Notes: generated by a model not told the origin, from the letters alone. Counted from the first letter of the stretch, positions 26,838 to 36,529 are shown. The stretch: DNA of 64,000 nucleotides from ZC4RG20 sp963782445 (GCA_963782445.1 CAWAJM010000001.1:1116001-1180000); one strand, 5' to 3'. Numbers and translations are program-made.

Positions 26838-29267
26838 ATTTCCGCAAAGTTCGCGATTCCCGCCGCGGTCCTCGGTGCCGCCGCCGCTGTCGGCCTCGCG
26901 GTAGCCGTCTGGCCGCATCATCCCTCCAAGACGGAGGAGTGGGGGGTCATCAAGAAGTACTGCTTCGATTGTCACAACGAAATCGACCTGGCCGGCGGCC
27001 AGGCCTTCGACGAGCTGTCTCCCGACCACATCGCGGCCAACGCCGAAACCTGGGAAAAGGCGATTCGGAAGCTCAGCAGCGGGCTCATGCCGCCCGCGGG
27101 CAGGCCGCGTCCCGACGCGCGCGCCGTGAGCGAGCTCGTGGCCTGGCTCGAGCACGAGATCGACACGGCGGCCGCCGAGCCCGCGCCCGGGCGCGTCTCG
27201 CTGCACCGTCTGAACCGCCGCGAGTACGCGCACGCGATCCGGGATCTGCTGGCGCTCGACATCGATCCGGCCAAGTGGCTGCCCGACGACAACGTCAAGG
27301 GTCACTTCGACAACGACGCGGACGCGCTGCAGGTCTCGCCGTCGTTCGTGAGCCAGTACATCGAAGCGGCGCGCGAGATCGCGGCCGAAGCGGTCGGCGA
27401 CCGCCGAGCGCCGCCCATCACCACTACATACGGCGACCCGGCCAACATGGTGATCTCGCTGCCGCCGCGCGGCGCCCCGGGCACGGGCCGCCAGCAGCAT
27501 CACATCGAGGGCATGCCTTTCGGGACGCGCGGGGGCTTTACGGTCGAGCACGACTTTCCGGCGGACGGCGAGTACGAGCTCACGATAGGAGACATGGCGC
27601 TCGCGCGCGAAGTGCCGCGCATGGAGTTCAGGAACACCGTCGTCGCGCTGCTCGACGGCAAGGAGTTCTACCGCACGAACATCGGCGGCGAGGCGGATCA
27701 CAAGGCCATCGACCAGCGCCTCGATCCCGCCGTCGAGGAGATCAACGACCGGCTGCGCAAGATCAGGTTCAAGGCCACGGCCGGGCAGCACAAGCTCAGC
27801 GTCACGTTCGTGCAGCGCAGCTTCGCCGAAAGCGACGAGCGCATCCGTACGCTCGCGGTCGAGGGCGGGCAGGTGCGCATCCAGGCCGCGCACGCGCTGC
27901 AGATCCGCGGCCCGCTGTCGGTCACGGGCCTCAGCGATTCGCCGAGCCGCAAGAAGATCTTCGTCTGCAAGCCGGCCGAAGCGCCGGAGCGGCCGTGTGC
28001 GACCGAGATCGTCGCGAATCTCGCCGAGCGCGCGTTCCGGCGTCCCGTCACGAACGCGGATCTCGATCCGCTCATGGCGTTCTACGATGCCGGCTATCGT
28101 GAAGGCGGGTTCGAGCGCGGCGTTCGGGACGCCCTGAGCGCGATCCTCGCGAGCCCGAATTTCCTGTATCGAGCCGAGACCGGCGATCGGCCCGGCACGG
28201 TCAGGCTGCCGGACCTCGAGCTCGCCTCGCGCCTTGCATTCTTCCTGTGGGGCAGTCTGCCGGACGAGCCGCTGCTGAAGCTTGCCGAGGCGTCCCGCTT
28301 GAGCCGGCCCGACGTGCTGGCGGCGCAGGTCAAGCGCATGCTGGCGGACGAGCGCGCCGATGCGCTCGTCGACGACTTCGCATTTCAGTGGCTCGGGCTC
28401 GCGAAGCTCGACACGATCGTTCCGGATCGCGCCCGGTTTCCGCAGGCCAGCGGGTTGCTCGATCCGCGCGACCTCTATAAACAAGAGCTGCGGCTCTTCA
28501 TTCGCAGCGTCCTGCTCAGCGATCAGAGCACCGTCAAGTTGCTGACCGCGGACTACACATTCCTGAACGAACGGCTCGCGGAGCTCTACGGCATCGAGAG
28601 CGTCAAAGGCGCCCGCTTCCGGCGCGTCACGCTGCCGGACGCCTCGCGCTACGGCTTGCTCGGTAAGGGCGCCATCCTCATGCTGACGGCGTATCCGAAC
28701 CGCACTTCGCCGGTGCTGCGCGGCGCCTGGATTCTCGAGCGAATTCTCGGCTCGCCGCCGCCGGAGCCGCCGCCCAAGGTGCCCACCTTGCCCGAGAACA
28801 AGCGCGGCGCGCCGCCGAAGACGCTGCGCGCGCGGTTAGAGCAGCACCGTCGCAATCCCACCTGCTTCGCCTGCCACGGCGTCATGGATCCGCTCGGTTT
28901 CGCCCTCGAGAACTTCAGCGCCGTGGGGCAGTACCGGGCCGACGACCCGGATACACGGACGCCGATCGACGCGAGCGGCCAGCTGCCGAACGGCACGCCC
29001 ATCGATGGGCCCGGCGACCTGCGGCGCGCCCTCGCCTCGCACCCGGCCCAGTTCGTCCAGGCGCTGACCGAGAATCTCATGACCTTTGCGTTGGGCAGAA
29101 GCCTCGATTACCGGGATATGCCGACCGTGCGCGCCATCGTGCGGCGGGCGGCCAAGGACGACTACCGCTTCGAGGCCCTCGTGCTCGGCATCGTCAACAG
29201 CGATGCGTTCCGGAAGCGGGATGTCGAGACCCCGGGGGCGACGACCGCGCAGGCATCGCTGCAGTGA
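26838..29267 (+). CDS. DUF1587/1595/1592/1588/1585 dihaem protein (cluster A), apparent ATT start
   Basis: The 809-aa protein has an N-terminal hydrophobic export segment and a first haem motif CFDCH at residues 42-46. The domains follow in the usual order: DUF1587 (HRLNRREYAHAIRDLLALD, about 122-190), DUF1595 (about 385-450), DUF1592 (about 460-590), DUF1588 (about 605-705, with a second haem motif CFACH near 676) and DUF1585 (about 720-795). The frame is open only from 26751 and contains no ATG, GTG or TTG before residue 84, which lies after the first haem motif. ATT 26838 sits 7 nt after AAGAGGAG and opens a good signal sequence, so it is the likely start. Known relatives are exported cytochromes of unknown role. 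DUF1552, ankyrin and beta-lactamase-fold genes follow. Confidence 0.8.
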   Translation: MSAKFAIPAAVLGAAAAVGLAVAVWPHHPSKTEEWGVIKKYCFDCHNEIDLAGGQAFDELSPDHIAANAETWEKAIRKLSSGLMPPAGRPRPDARAVSELVAWLEHEIDTAAAEPAPGRVSLHRLNRREYAHAIRDLLALDIDPAKWLPDDNVKGHFDNDADALQVSPSFVSQYIEAAREIAAEAVGDRRAPPITTTYGDPANMVISLPPRGAPGTGRQQHHIEGMPFGTRGGFTVEHDFPADGEYELTIGDMALAREVPRMEFRNTVVALLDGKEFYRTNIGGEADHKAIDQRLDPAVEEINDRLRKIRFKATAGQHKLSVTFVQRSFAESDERIRTLAVEGGQVRIQAAHALQIRGPLSVTGLSDSPSRKKIFVCKPAEAPERPCATEIVANLAERAFRRPVTNADLDPLMAFYDAGYREGGFERGVRDALSAILASPNFLYRAETGDRPGTVRLPDLELASRLAFFLWGSLPDEPLLKLAEASRLSRPDVLAAQVKRMLADERADALVDDFAFQWLGLAKLDTIVPDRARFPQASGLLDPRDLYKQELRLFIRSVLLSDQSTVKLLTADYTFLNERLAELYGIESVKGARFRRVTLPDASRYGLLGKGAILMLTAYPNRTSPVLRGAWILERILGSPPPEPPPKVPTLPENKRGAPPKTLRARLEQHRRNPTCFACHGVMDPLGFALENFSAVGQYRADDPDTRTPIDASGQLPNGTPIDGPGDLRRALASHPAQFVQALTENLMTFALGRSLDYRDMPTVRAIVRRAAKDDYRFEALVLGIVNSDAFRKRDVETPGATTAQASLQ

Positions 29268-29314
29268 ACGGCTTTGCAGTAAACTAGGGCTCGGAACCAA
29301 GGGGGATCCCAGCC

Positions 29315-30598
29315 ATGTTCCTGACCCGCAAGCATTTGTCGCGGCGCACCGTGCTCAAGGGCGCCGGCGCCTCGATCGCGCTGCCGCTGCTCGACGCCAT
29401 GATCCCCGCCGGGACCGCAGTGGCCGCGACGGCCGCGGCGCCCAGCCCCCGGCTCGGGTTCGTGTACTTCCCCCATGGCGCGCTGCAGGACCAATGGCAG
29501 CCCACGAAGGTCGGACGCGACTTCGATTTCCCGTTCATCATCGAGCCGCTCGAGCCGCTGCGCGACCACGTGACGATCGTCAGCGGGCTGCGCAACAAGG
29601 GCGGGGAGAGCCCGAGCCCGCACGGCATCGTCGAGGAGACCTGGCTGAACTGCGTGCATCTGCGCGAGCGCAATCCGAAGACCGGCGTCGGCGTCACAGT
29701 CGATCAGCTAGCGGCCAGGCACCTCACGAAGCATACGACGCTGCCTTCGATGGAGCTGTGCGCCGAGCCCGGCGGCATGATCTCGTTCCGCACGCCGACG
29801 CAGCCTTTGCCCATGGAGGGCAATCCGCGCAAGGTCTATTTCTCGATGTTCGGCCAGGGCTCGACGAACGCCGAGCGCCAGGCCATTCTGAACACCACGA
29901 CGAGCCTGCTCGATTACGTGCGCGACGCGAGCGCGAGCCTGAATCGCAAGCTCGACGCCGCGGATCGCACCCGCGTCAGCAACTACCTCGATTCGGTGCG
30001 CGCCGTCGAGAAACGGGTGCAGAAACTCGAGCAGAGCAGCGCGTCCCTCAAGGATCTGCCCGCCGCGCCCATCGGTGCGCCCGACGATTTCCGCGAGCTC
30101 CTCGACGTGCAGTTCGAGATGTTCGCGCTGGCCTGGGAGACGAGCCGGACGAACGTCGTGACCCTTAAGATGGTCGAGGAAGCGAGCATGCGCACGTATC
30201 CGTGGCTCGGCGTCCACGAGGCCTTTCACCCGACCTCGCATTGGGGCGGCTTCCCCGAGCGCATCGCGAACCTGCGGCTCATCCAGAACTACCACACGAA
30301 AGTGTTCGCGAAATTCGTGCAGCGGCTCAAGAATACGCCGGACGGCGACGGCTCGTTGCTCGACCACGCGATCATCCTGTTCGGCAGCAACATGGCCAAC
30401 AGCGACGCGCACAACCAGGATCCGTTGCCGCAGGCGCTCATCGGCCGCGGCGGCGGTCTGCGCGGCAATCAGCACCTGCACTATCCGCAGGACACGCCGC
30501 ACGCGAACATCCTCGTCACGATGCTCGAACGCGCGGGCATACCCGCGCACGAGTTCGAGAAGTTCGCCGACAGCACGGGGCCGTTCTCGGAAGTCTGA
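29315..30598 (+). CDS. DUF1552 Tat-exported protein (cluster A)
   Basis: The 427-aa protein starts with a twin-arginine signal (LSRRTVLKGAGASIALPLLDAM). The mature part follows the DUF1552 pattern: GFVYFPHGALQDQW, then an EPLRDHVTIVSGL segment, and near the end DHAIILFGSNMANSDAHNQDPLPQALIGRGGG. DUF1552 genes regularly pair with DUF1592 genes and the pair is thought to act in the periplasm. The fold has alkaline-phosphatase/sulfatase-like features, but no activity is established. It lies 47 bp after the DUF1592 gene and 36 bp before the ankyrin gene, so one transcript is likely. It is a paralogue of the protein at 50962. Confidence 0.88.
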   Translation: MFLTRKHLSRRTVLKGAGASIALPLLDAMIPAGTAVAATAAAPSPRLGFVYFPHGALQDQWQPTKVGRDFDFPFIIEPLEPLRDHVTIVSGLRNKGGESPSPHGIVEETWLNCVHLRERNPKTGVGVTVDQLAARHLTKHTTLPSMELCAEPGGMISFRTPTQPLPMEGNPRKVYFSMFGQGSTNAERQAILNTTTSLLDYVRDASASLNRKLDAADRTRVSNYLDSVRAVEKRVQKLEQSSASLKDLPAAPIGAPDDFRELLDVQFEMFALAWETSRTNVVTLKMVEEASMRTYPWLGVHEAFHPTSHWGGFPERIANLRLIQNYHTKVFAKFVQRLKNTPDGDGSLLDHAIILFGSNMANSDAHNQDPLPQALIGRGGGLRGNQHLHYPQDTPHANILVTMLERAGIPAHEFEKFADSTGPFSEV

Positions 30599-30634
30599 GG
30601 GTTGCCGCCCTCGGTGCGAAGCGGAGGTCCGGAC

Positions 30635-32213
30635 ATGCCGAGGCTCACGAGCCGCACAGCCTACTGGATCGCGCTGCCGGCGCTGCTGGCCGCGGCGGCC
30701 GTGGGGCTGCTCGTCGGCCATGCCGGCCGCGGCGACGGCGTCGCGGAGGCCGCGGGGCAGGCCGGCCTTACCCCTGCGGACGCGAATCGGCGCAATGCCG
30801 ACGGCAGCACGCCGCTGCAGTGGGCCGTCTACCGAGGCGACGTCGCCGAGGTGCGGCGGCTCATCGCCGCCGGCGCGGACGTTCTCGCTCGCCAACCGCT
30901 ACGGCGCGACGGCCATGAGCCTCGCGGCCGAGGTCGGCGATACCGCGATCCTGAAGCAGCTGCTCGAGGCCGGCGCGGACGCCGATTCGCCGAATCCCGA
31001 GGGCCAGACGGCGCTCATGGCCGTCGCGCGGACCGGGCACGTCGCGGCCGCAACGCTGCTGCTCGAGCACGGCGCCACGGTCGGCGCGCGCGAGCACTGG
31101 GGCGGCCAGACCGCGCTCATGTGGGCGTCCGCGCGGCGGCACGCCGAGATGATGCGGCTTCTGATCGAGCATGGCGCGGCCGTGGACGCGCGGTCGATCC
31201 ATCGGGACTATCAGCGGCACGTCACGGCCGAGGGACGGCCCAAGAACCTCGACAGCGGTGGCTTCACGCCGCTGCTCTACGCCGCGCGCGAGAACTGCAT
31301 TGCTTGCGTCGACGTGCTGCTCGCCCACGGCGCCGACATCGACCTTCCGGATCCCGACGGCGTCTCGCCGCTGCTGCTCGCGATCATGAACGCGAACTGG
31401 GACCTCGCCAAGCGCCTCGTCGAGGCCGGCGCCGACGTGGACCAATGGGACATCTACGGCGAGGCGCCGCTGTTCACGGCCGTCGGATTGCGCGCGAGGG
31501 TGGATGGTGGGCGCGCCTCGATCGATCCGCCCAACAAGACCCGCGGAATCGACCTCGTACGCCTGCTGCTCGAGCGCGGCGCGAATCCGAACATGCAGCT
31601 CACCTTCCGTCCGGCGGGCGTGCGGGGCTCGACGAACACGCGCGGCGCGACACCGCTGATACGGGCCGCGAACGACGGCGATCTCGAGGTCGTGAAGCTG
31701 CTGCTCGCGCACGGCGCGGACGCGAAGCTCTACATGGCGGACAGGCAAACGCCGATTCACGCCGTGCTCGCCGGCCGCGCTCCGCAAAAGGTTGCGCTCG
31801 AGATCATCAAGCTGCTGCACGATGCCGGCACGGACGTCAACGTCGTCGCGCTCGTCAACCACGAGCAGGAGGTGCGCGGGGGCTCGGCGCTGCACTTCGC
31901 CGTGCGCAAGCGCTACCGCGACGTCATCGAGCTGCTCGCGTCCTACGGCATCGACATGAACCTCAAGGACCAGGACGGCCTCACGGCGCTCGACTACACG
32001 CAGTCGCGCGGCTTCATGCCGTTCATGGCCCTGCAGACGCCCATTTACAAGGAGGAAGCCGCGTTGCTCCGCAAGCTCGGCGCGACCGTGATGCTGGACG
32101 AGAACCCGGTGTGGCCCGTGTTGGGCCCTCCGCAGGGCATCTGGCCCGACATCTGGCCGCTCGGCGAGCCCGTCGTGCATGCGCCGGTCTACAAGCATGA
32201 CGCGCTCGATTAA
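30635..32213 (+). pseudogene. Ankyrin-repeat protein, frameshifted near codon 83 (cluster A)
   Basis: From ATG 30635 (SD GGAGG) one frame encodes an export segment (TAYWIALPALLAAAAVGLLVG) and the first ankyrin repeat, up to VRRLIAAGADV at 30883. Ankyrin coding then resumes one frame over (SLANRYGATAMSLAAEVGD) and runs to 32213 with about ten repeats. Removing one T of the GTT codon at 30881-30883 restores a continuous protein of about 525 aa. The repeats downstream are well preserved, which argues for a recent mutation, a sequencing error or programmed frameshifting rather than old decay. Cluster B has an intact counterpart at 46974. The protein would sit in the periplasm and bind partner proteins. 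Confidence 0.75.
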
Positions 32214-33153
32214 CCCGCCTGCGGGCTATCGGCGGATGCGCCGGCGCCTGCTGCGCGCAGGCGCCGCATCGTTCGGCGCCGCGCTGTTTCCGGCGCTCGC
32301 GGCCCGCGCGCAGGATGCCGCGCCTGCGATCGCCAGGACCGACCTCGGCGGCCGTCTCTTGCTGCTCGAGGTCGCGGGCTGCAACGTGCTCGCCCTGCGC
32401 GGCGCCGACGGCGCGCTCATGATCGGCGGCGGCCCCGCCGCGACGGCCCGCGCCTTGGTCGACGCCGTGCTGGCCGCGACGGGCAGCGACCGCATCGCCC
32501 TGCTCGTCGACACGGACTGGCATCGCGAGCAAACCGGCGCCAACGAGCTCGTCGGGCGCGCGGGCGGCGTGATCTTCGCGCACGAGAACACGAAGATGTA
32601 CCTGAGCCACACCGTCTACGAACGGACGGCGGACGACCGCCTCGTACCCGTGCCGCCGCTGCCCGAGGCCGCGCGGCCGACGCGGACGACGCGCGGGGAG
32701 GGCACGCTCGCTTTCGCCGGCCGCAGGATTGCATACGGCTACCTGCCGGCGGCGCACACGGACGGCGACCTGTTCCTGCGGTTTACAGCCCCCGACGTGC
32801 TCGCCGCCGGCGGCGTGGTGTCCGGCGAGCGCTGGCCGCTGATCGATTACCGCGACGGCGCCTGGTACGGCGGCCGCGTACGCGCGCTGCAGAGGCTCGC
32901 GGCGCTGGTCGGTCCCGACACGCGCGTCGTGCCGGCGCAAGGCCGCCTCATCACGGGCCGCGACCTCGTGCGGCAGCGCGACATCTATCTGGATCTGTTT
33001 CAGACGTTCATCGGCTACATGAACAAGGGGCTCGGCATCGACAACGTCGTCGCCCTGAATCCCCTCAAGGGTTACGAGTCCGAGTTCGGGGACGCGAAGG
33101 CGTTTCTCGACGGGGCCTACCGCAGCATGATGATTGCCTACGTGCCGGATTAG
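32197..33153 (+). CDS. Metallo-beta-lactamase-fold protein with degenerate metal site (cluster A)
   Basis: The 318-aa protein has an Arg-rich, Ala-rich N-terminus ending at PALAARAQDAAPAI, a likely export signal. The body has the MBL order: LLLLEVAGCNVLALRGADGALMIGGG, then the region that should hold HxHxDH, then AHENTKMYLS. The metal box here reads DTDWHREQTGAN, so only one of the usual ligands (His) remains. It also has the later GDLFLRF and GRLITGRD segments. It may bind a ligand without hydrolysing it or use a changed metal site. ATG 32197 overlaps the ankyrin gene's stop by 17 bp, indicating coupling. Confidence 0.72.
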   Translation: MTRSINPPAGYRRMRRRLLRAGAASFGAALFPALAARAQDAAPAIARTDLGGRLLLLEVAGCNVLALRGADGALMIGGGPAATARALVDAVLAATGSDRIALLVDTDWHREQTGANELVGRAGGVIFAHENTKMYLSHTVYERTADDRLVPVPPLPEAARPTRTTRGEGTLAFAGRRIAYGYLPAAHTDGDLFLRFTAPDVLAAGGVVSGERWPLIDYRDGAWYGGRVRALQRLAALVGPDTRVVPAQGRLITGRDLVRQRDIYLDLFQTFIGYMNKGLGIDNVVALNPLKGYESEFGDAKAFLDGAYRSMMIAYVPD

Positions 33154-33351
33154 CCCGCCTCCTGCTGCCGTCCGGCGATCGGCGCCCGGCCGACGATCGA
33201 GCCGCCCGACCGTCACGCCTCGCCCGCTCGCTTCCCCCGGGGCTCGCGCCCCCGCCGCGTGAAACCGTTTCCCGTCGCCCGACGAATAGTCCAAGGAGGA
33301 CCGCAGGCCCGCCGATATGCGGCGCGGCACCCGGTTCGCCGAGGACCCTTT

Positions 33352-34884
33352 ATGACGAAGCCCAGGCGGCGAATCATCATCGTCGGCGCCGGCCCCGGAG
33401 GCCTTACGGCCGGCATGCTGCTCGCGAACCGCGGGTTCGACGTGCATATATACGAGGCGAAGAGCCGGGTCGGCGGCCGCAACGCGGCACTGACGCTCGG
33501 CGATTTCCGCTTCGACGCGGGCCCGACGTTCCTCATGATGGCCTTCGTGCTGCGCGAGGTATTCGCGGAGACGCACCGGCGCCTCGAGGACTACTTGACC
33601 CTGCGCCCGCTCGAGCCGCTCTACCGGCTCGTCTTCGACGACCGCGAGATGCTCATGACCACGGACCGGCGGCGGATGCGCGAGGAGATCGAGCGGCACT
33701 TCCCGGGCAACGGCGCAGGCTACGATCGATTCCTCGAGCAAGAGCGCGTCCGCTACCGAGCGTTGCTGCCCTGCCTGGCCAAAGACTACTCCTCGGCGCG
33801 GGCGTTCCTTTCGCCGACCCTGGCGCGAGCCGTGCCGCATCTCGCGCTCGGGCGCTCCGTGTTCGAGAATCTCTCTCGCTATTTCGATGACGAGAAGCTG
33901 ATCCTCGCGTTCACGTTCCAGTCGAAATACCTCGGCATGTCGCCCTGGGAATGCCCGGCGCTGTTCACGATGCTGCCGTTCATCGAGCACGAGTTCGGCG
34001 TCCACCACGTCGAGGGCGGCCTGAACCGGATCCCGCATGCGATGGCTCAGGTGATCGAGGAGCTCGGCGGGCAGATCCATCTCGGGGCCCCCGTCGAGTC
34101 GCTGAGCCTCGAAGGCGACGCGGTCGACGGCGTCGTGCTCGCGGGCGGCGAGCGGCAGCACGCGGACGCCGTCGTCGTGAACGCCGACTTCGGCTACGCG
34201 ATGAGCAAGCTCGTGCCATCGGGCAAGCTGCGCAAATACGCGCCCGCGAAGCTCGCGAGGAAGGCGTTCTCGTGCTCGACCTTCATGCTGTACCTCGGGC
34301 TCGACCGCGAAGTGCCGATGAACCACCACACGATCGTGTTCGCGAAGGACTACGAACGCAACGTCCGCGAGATCTTCGCCGATAAGACCCTGCCGCGGGA
34401 CGACTTTTCGTTCTATGTGCAGAACGCCTCGGCCACGGACCCGACGCTCGCCCCGCCGGGCAAGTCCGCCGTCTACGTGCTGGCGCCCGTGCCGAACCAG
34501 GCGTCGGGCATCGACTGGCAGACGGAGGCGCCCGCGTTCAGGCGCCGGCTCATCGAGCTCATCGAGCGACGCACGCCGCTGCGCGACCTCGAGACGAGTA
34601 TCGAGGCCGAGCGTATGGTCACACCGCTCGATTGGCAGAACCGACACAACGTGCATCTCGGCGCGACGTTCAATCTCTCTCACCGCTTGTCGCAGATGCT
34701 GTATTGGCGGCCGCACAACGAGTTCGAGGAGCTGCGCAACTGCTATCTCGTCGGCGGCGGAACGCATCCGGGCAGCGGGCTGCCCGTGATCTACGAGTCC
34801 GCGCGCATCTCGAGCGCGTTGATCGCCAAGCGTTTCGGGCTGGCGGCGGCGCCGCTCGAGTACGGCGGCTTGCGGAGGGCCTAG
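33352..34884 (+). CDS. CrtI-type carotenoid/phytoene desaturase family protein
   Basis: The 510-aa flavoprotein begins MTKPRRRIIIVGAGPGG, the FAD-binding fold, followed by GGRNAALTLGDFRFDAGPTF (the GG-motif stretch). It ends with the CrtI family signature NCYLVGGGTHPGSGLPVIYESA. The family desaturates, oxidises or isomerises polyene chains at the membrane. GAGGA just upstream supports ATG 33352. An adjacent CrtI homologue at 34993 and a GH3-type ligase follow, but no phytoene or squalene synthase gene is in the window. The substrate could be a C30 or C40 carotenoid, or another polyene. Confidence 0.85.
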   Translation: MTKPRRRIIIVGAGPGGLTAGMLLANRGFDVHIYEAKSRVGGRNAALTLGDFRFDAGPTFLMMAFVLREVFAETHRRLEDYLTLRPLEPLYRLVFDDREMLMTTDRRRMREEIERHFPGNGAGYDRFLEQERVRYRALLPCLAKDYSSARAFLSPTLARAVPHLALGRSVFENLSRYFDDEKLILAFTFQSKYLGMSPWECPALFTMLPFIEHEFGVHHVEGGLNRIPHAMAQVIEELGGQIHLGAPVESLSLEGDAVDGVVLAGGERQHADAVVVNADFGYAMSKLVPSGKLRKYAPAKLARKAFSCSTFMLYLGLDREVPMNHHTIVFAKDYERNVREIFADKTLPRDDFSFYVQNASATDPTLAPPGKSAVYVLAPVPNQASGIDWQTEAPAFRRRLIELIERRTPLRDLETSIEAERMVTPLDWQNRHNVHLGATFNLSHRLSQMLYWRPHNEFEELRNCYLVGGGTHPGSGLPVIYESARISSALIAKRFGLAAAPLEYGGLRRA

Positions 34885-34888
34885 CGCG

Positions 34889-34996
34889 ATGAAGGCGCGC
34901 GACGCAGTCCGCAGTGTCAAGGCCGCTACGAAGGTCGCCACGAAGGTCGCCACGAAGTCCGCGGCGTGCGGCGCGACGGAAGGGATCTTCGCATGA
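34889..34996 (+). CDS. Candidate 35-aa Lys/Ala/Thr-rich small protein between the desaturase genes
   Basis: A 36-codon frame starts at ATG 34889, 9 nt after GGAGGG, and ends at a TGA overlapping the next gene's ATG (ATGA at 34993-34996). The product is basic and contains three near-perfect ATK(V) units (KAATKVATKVATKSAA), coded by a 12-bp tandem repeat. It could be a real small protein or a translated leader that couples the two desaturase genes. Nothing in it points to a known function. Confidence 0.4.
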   Translation: MKARDAVRSVKAATKVATKVATKSAACGATEGIFA

Positions 34997-36528
34997 GCCC
35001 GCGGCGCGTGATCGTGATCGGTGCCGGGCTCGGCGGGCTCTCGGCCGCCATCTCGCTGGCGAGCGAAGGCCACGCCGTGACCGTGCTCGAGAAGAATGCG
35101 CTGCCGGGCGGGAAGCTCAATGTCGCCGAGCAGGACGGCTTTCGCTTCGATCTCGGGCCTTCGATTCTCACGATGCCGCACGTGTTCGCCGCACTGTTCG
35201 AGCGCTGCGGCAAATCCATGGCGGACTACGTGCGCTTTCGCGAGCTCACCACGCATTGGCGGAACTTCTTCGAGGACGGCCTCGTGCTCGACCTGTGCGC
35301 GAACGTTCGCGAGCAGGAATGCGAGCTCGCAAAGCTCGGGCCCGATGCAGCGCACGGCTTTTTCGCGTTTCTGGAATACTCCCGCAAGCTCTGCAAGCTG
35401 ACCGAGCGCGGCTACTTCGCGAAGGGCCTCGACTCGCTCGGGCAAATGCTCGCGCACTACCGCAGCGCGGCCTTCGGCTTCGATCTCGCGCACTCGCTGC
35501 ACGGCGGAGTCCGCCGCTACGTACGCGAGCCGCACCTCGTCGACATCCTCGACTACTTCGTCAAGTACGTCGGCGGTTCGCCGTACGATGCCCCGGCCGT
35601 TCTGAATCTGCTGCCGTTCGTCCAGTTCGGCTACGGCCTCTGGTACGTCGAAGGCGGCATGCACGCCTTGGCGCGCGCGCTCGAAACCCTGCTGCGGGAG
35701 GTCGGCGGCGACGTGCGCTATGGCGTCGACGTAGCGGACCTCGAGCGCGAGGACTCGTGCATCAAGGCCGTCGTGAGCGCCGACGGCGCCGTCCGGCCGG
35801 CCGACATCGTCGTCTCGAACATGGAAGTCGTGCCGTTCTACGAACGAATCGCGCGCGAGCCCGCAGCGTTTCTCCGGCGCTATCGGCGTTTCGCCCCGTC
35901 CTGCTCCGGTCTCGTCATGCACCTCGGCGTGGCCACCGTCTATCCGCAGCTCGCGCACCACAACGTGTTCTACTCCAGCGACGCGCGAAAGCACTTCGGC
36001 TCGATCTTCAAGCAGCGAATCCTCTCCGAGGACCCGACGATCTATCTCGTCGCGCCGTGCAAGACGGACCCCGCGCTCGCGCCGCCGGGCCGCGAGGTGA
36101 TCAAAGTGCTGCCGCACATCCCGCACCTAGAGCGCGCCGACGAGTTCGGCGGGCAGGACTACGAGGCGTTTCGCGAACGCGTGCTCGTCAAGCTCGAGCG
36201 CATGGGGCTCACCGATCTGCGCAAGCACATCGTCGTCGAGCAGACGCTGACGCCGCACGACATCGAGCGCCTCTATCGCTCGAACGGCGGCTCCATCTAT
36301 GGCGTGGTCGCGAACCGCTTCGGCAACCTCGGCTTTAAGGCGCCGCAGCGCAGCGAGCGCTACCGCAACCTGTATTTCGTTGGCGGCAGCGTGAACCCCG
36401 GCGGCGGGATGCCGATGGTCGTGCTATCGGGGCAGCGCGTGCGCGACAAGATCGCGGAGGACATCGCGGCCGGGCGGCTCGAGCCCTCCGCGCCGCCGAG
36501 GACCGCCTTCGCGAGGGAAGCGCACTAA
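34993..36528 (+). CDS. CrtI-type desaturase/oxidase, second copy
   Basis: The 511-aa protein has the FAD fold RRVIVIGAGLGGLSAAISLA, the GGKLNVAEQDGFRFDLGPS stretch and the C-terminal signature LYFVGGSVNPGGGMPMVVLSG. It is clearly homologous to the gene before it but divergent, so the two probably act at different steps, as CrtN and CrtP do in C30 pathways. It could be a desaturase or a terminal oxidase that makes a carotenoid aldehyde or acid. Its ATG overlaps the stop of a short frame at 34889. The GH3-like gene starts 1 bp after its stop. Confidence 0.85.
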   Translation: MSPRRVIVIGAGLGGLSAAISLASEGHAVTVLEKNALPGGKLNVAEQDGFRFDLGPSILTMPHVFAALFERCGKSMADYVRFRELTTHWRNFFEDGLVLDLCANVREQECELAKLGPDAAHGFFAFLEYSRKLCKLTERGYFAKGLDSLGQMLAHYRSAAFGFDLAHSLHGGVRRYVREPHLVDILDYFVKYVGGSPYDAPAVLNLLPFVQFGYGLWYVEGGMHALARALETLLREVGGDVRYGVDVADLEREDSCIKAVVSADGAVRPADIVVSNMEVVPFYERIAREPAAFLRRYRRFAPSCSGLVMHLGVATVYPQLAHHNVFYSSDARKHFGSIFKQRILSEDPTIYLVAPCKTDPALAPPGREVIKVLPHIPHLERADEFGGQDYEAFRERVLVKLERMGLTDLRKHIVVEQTLTPHDIERLYRSNGGSIYGVVANRFGNLGFKAPQRSERYRNLYFVGGSVNPGGGMPMVVLSGQRVRDKIAEDIAAGRLEPSAPPRTAFAREAH

Positions 36529-36529
36529 C

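Noticed and set aside
34920..34956. Short tandem repeat that could suggest a CRISPR or minisatellite
   Set aside because: Only three 12-bp units in the frame of a short open reading frame; no spacers, no cas genes.
32023..36126. Minus-strand open frame of 1367 codons opposite the MBL and desaturase genes
   Set aside because: It spans several well-supported plus-strand genes and has no recognisable motif, so it is a GC-bias shadow.
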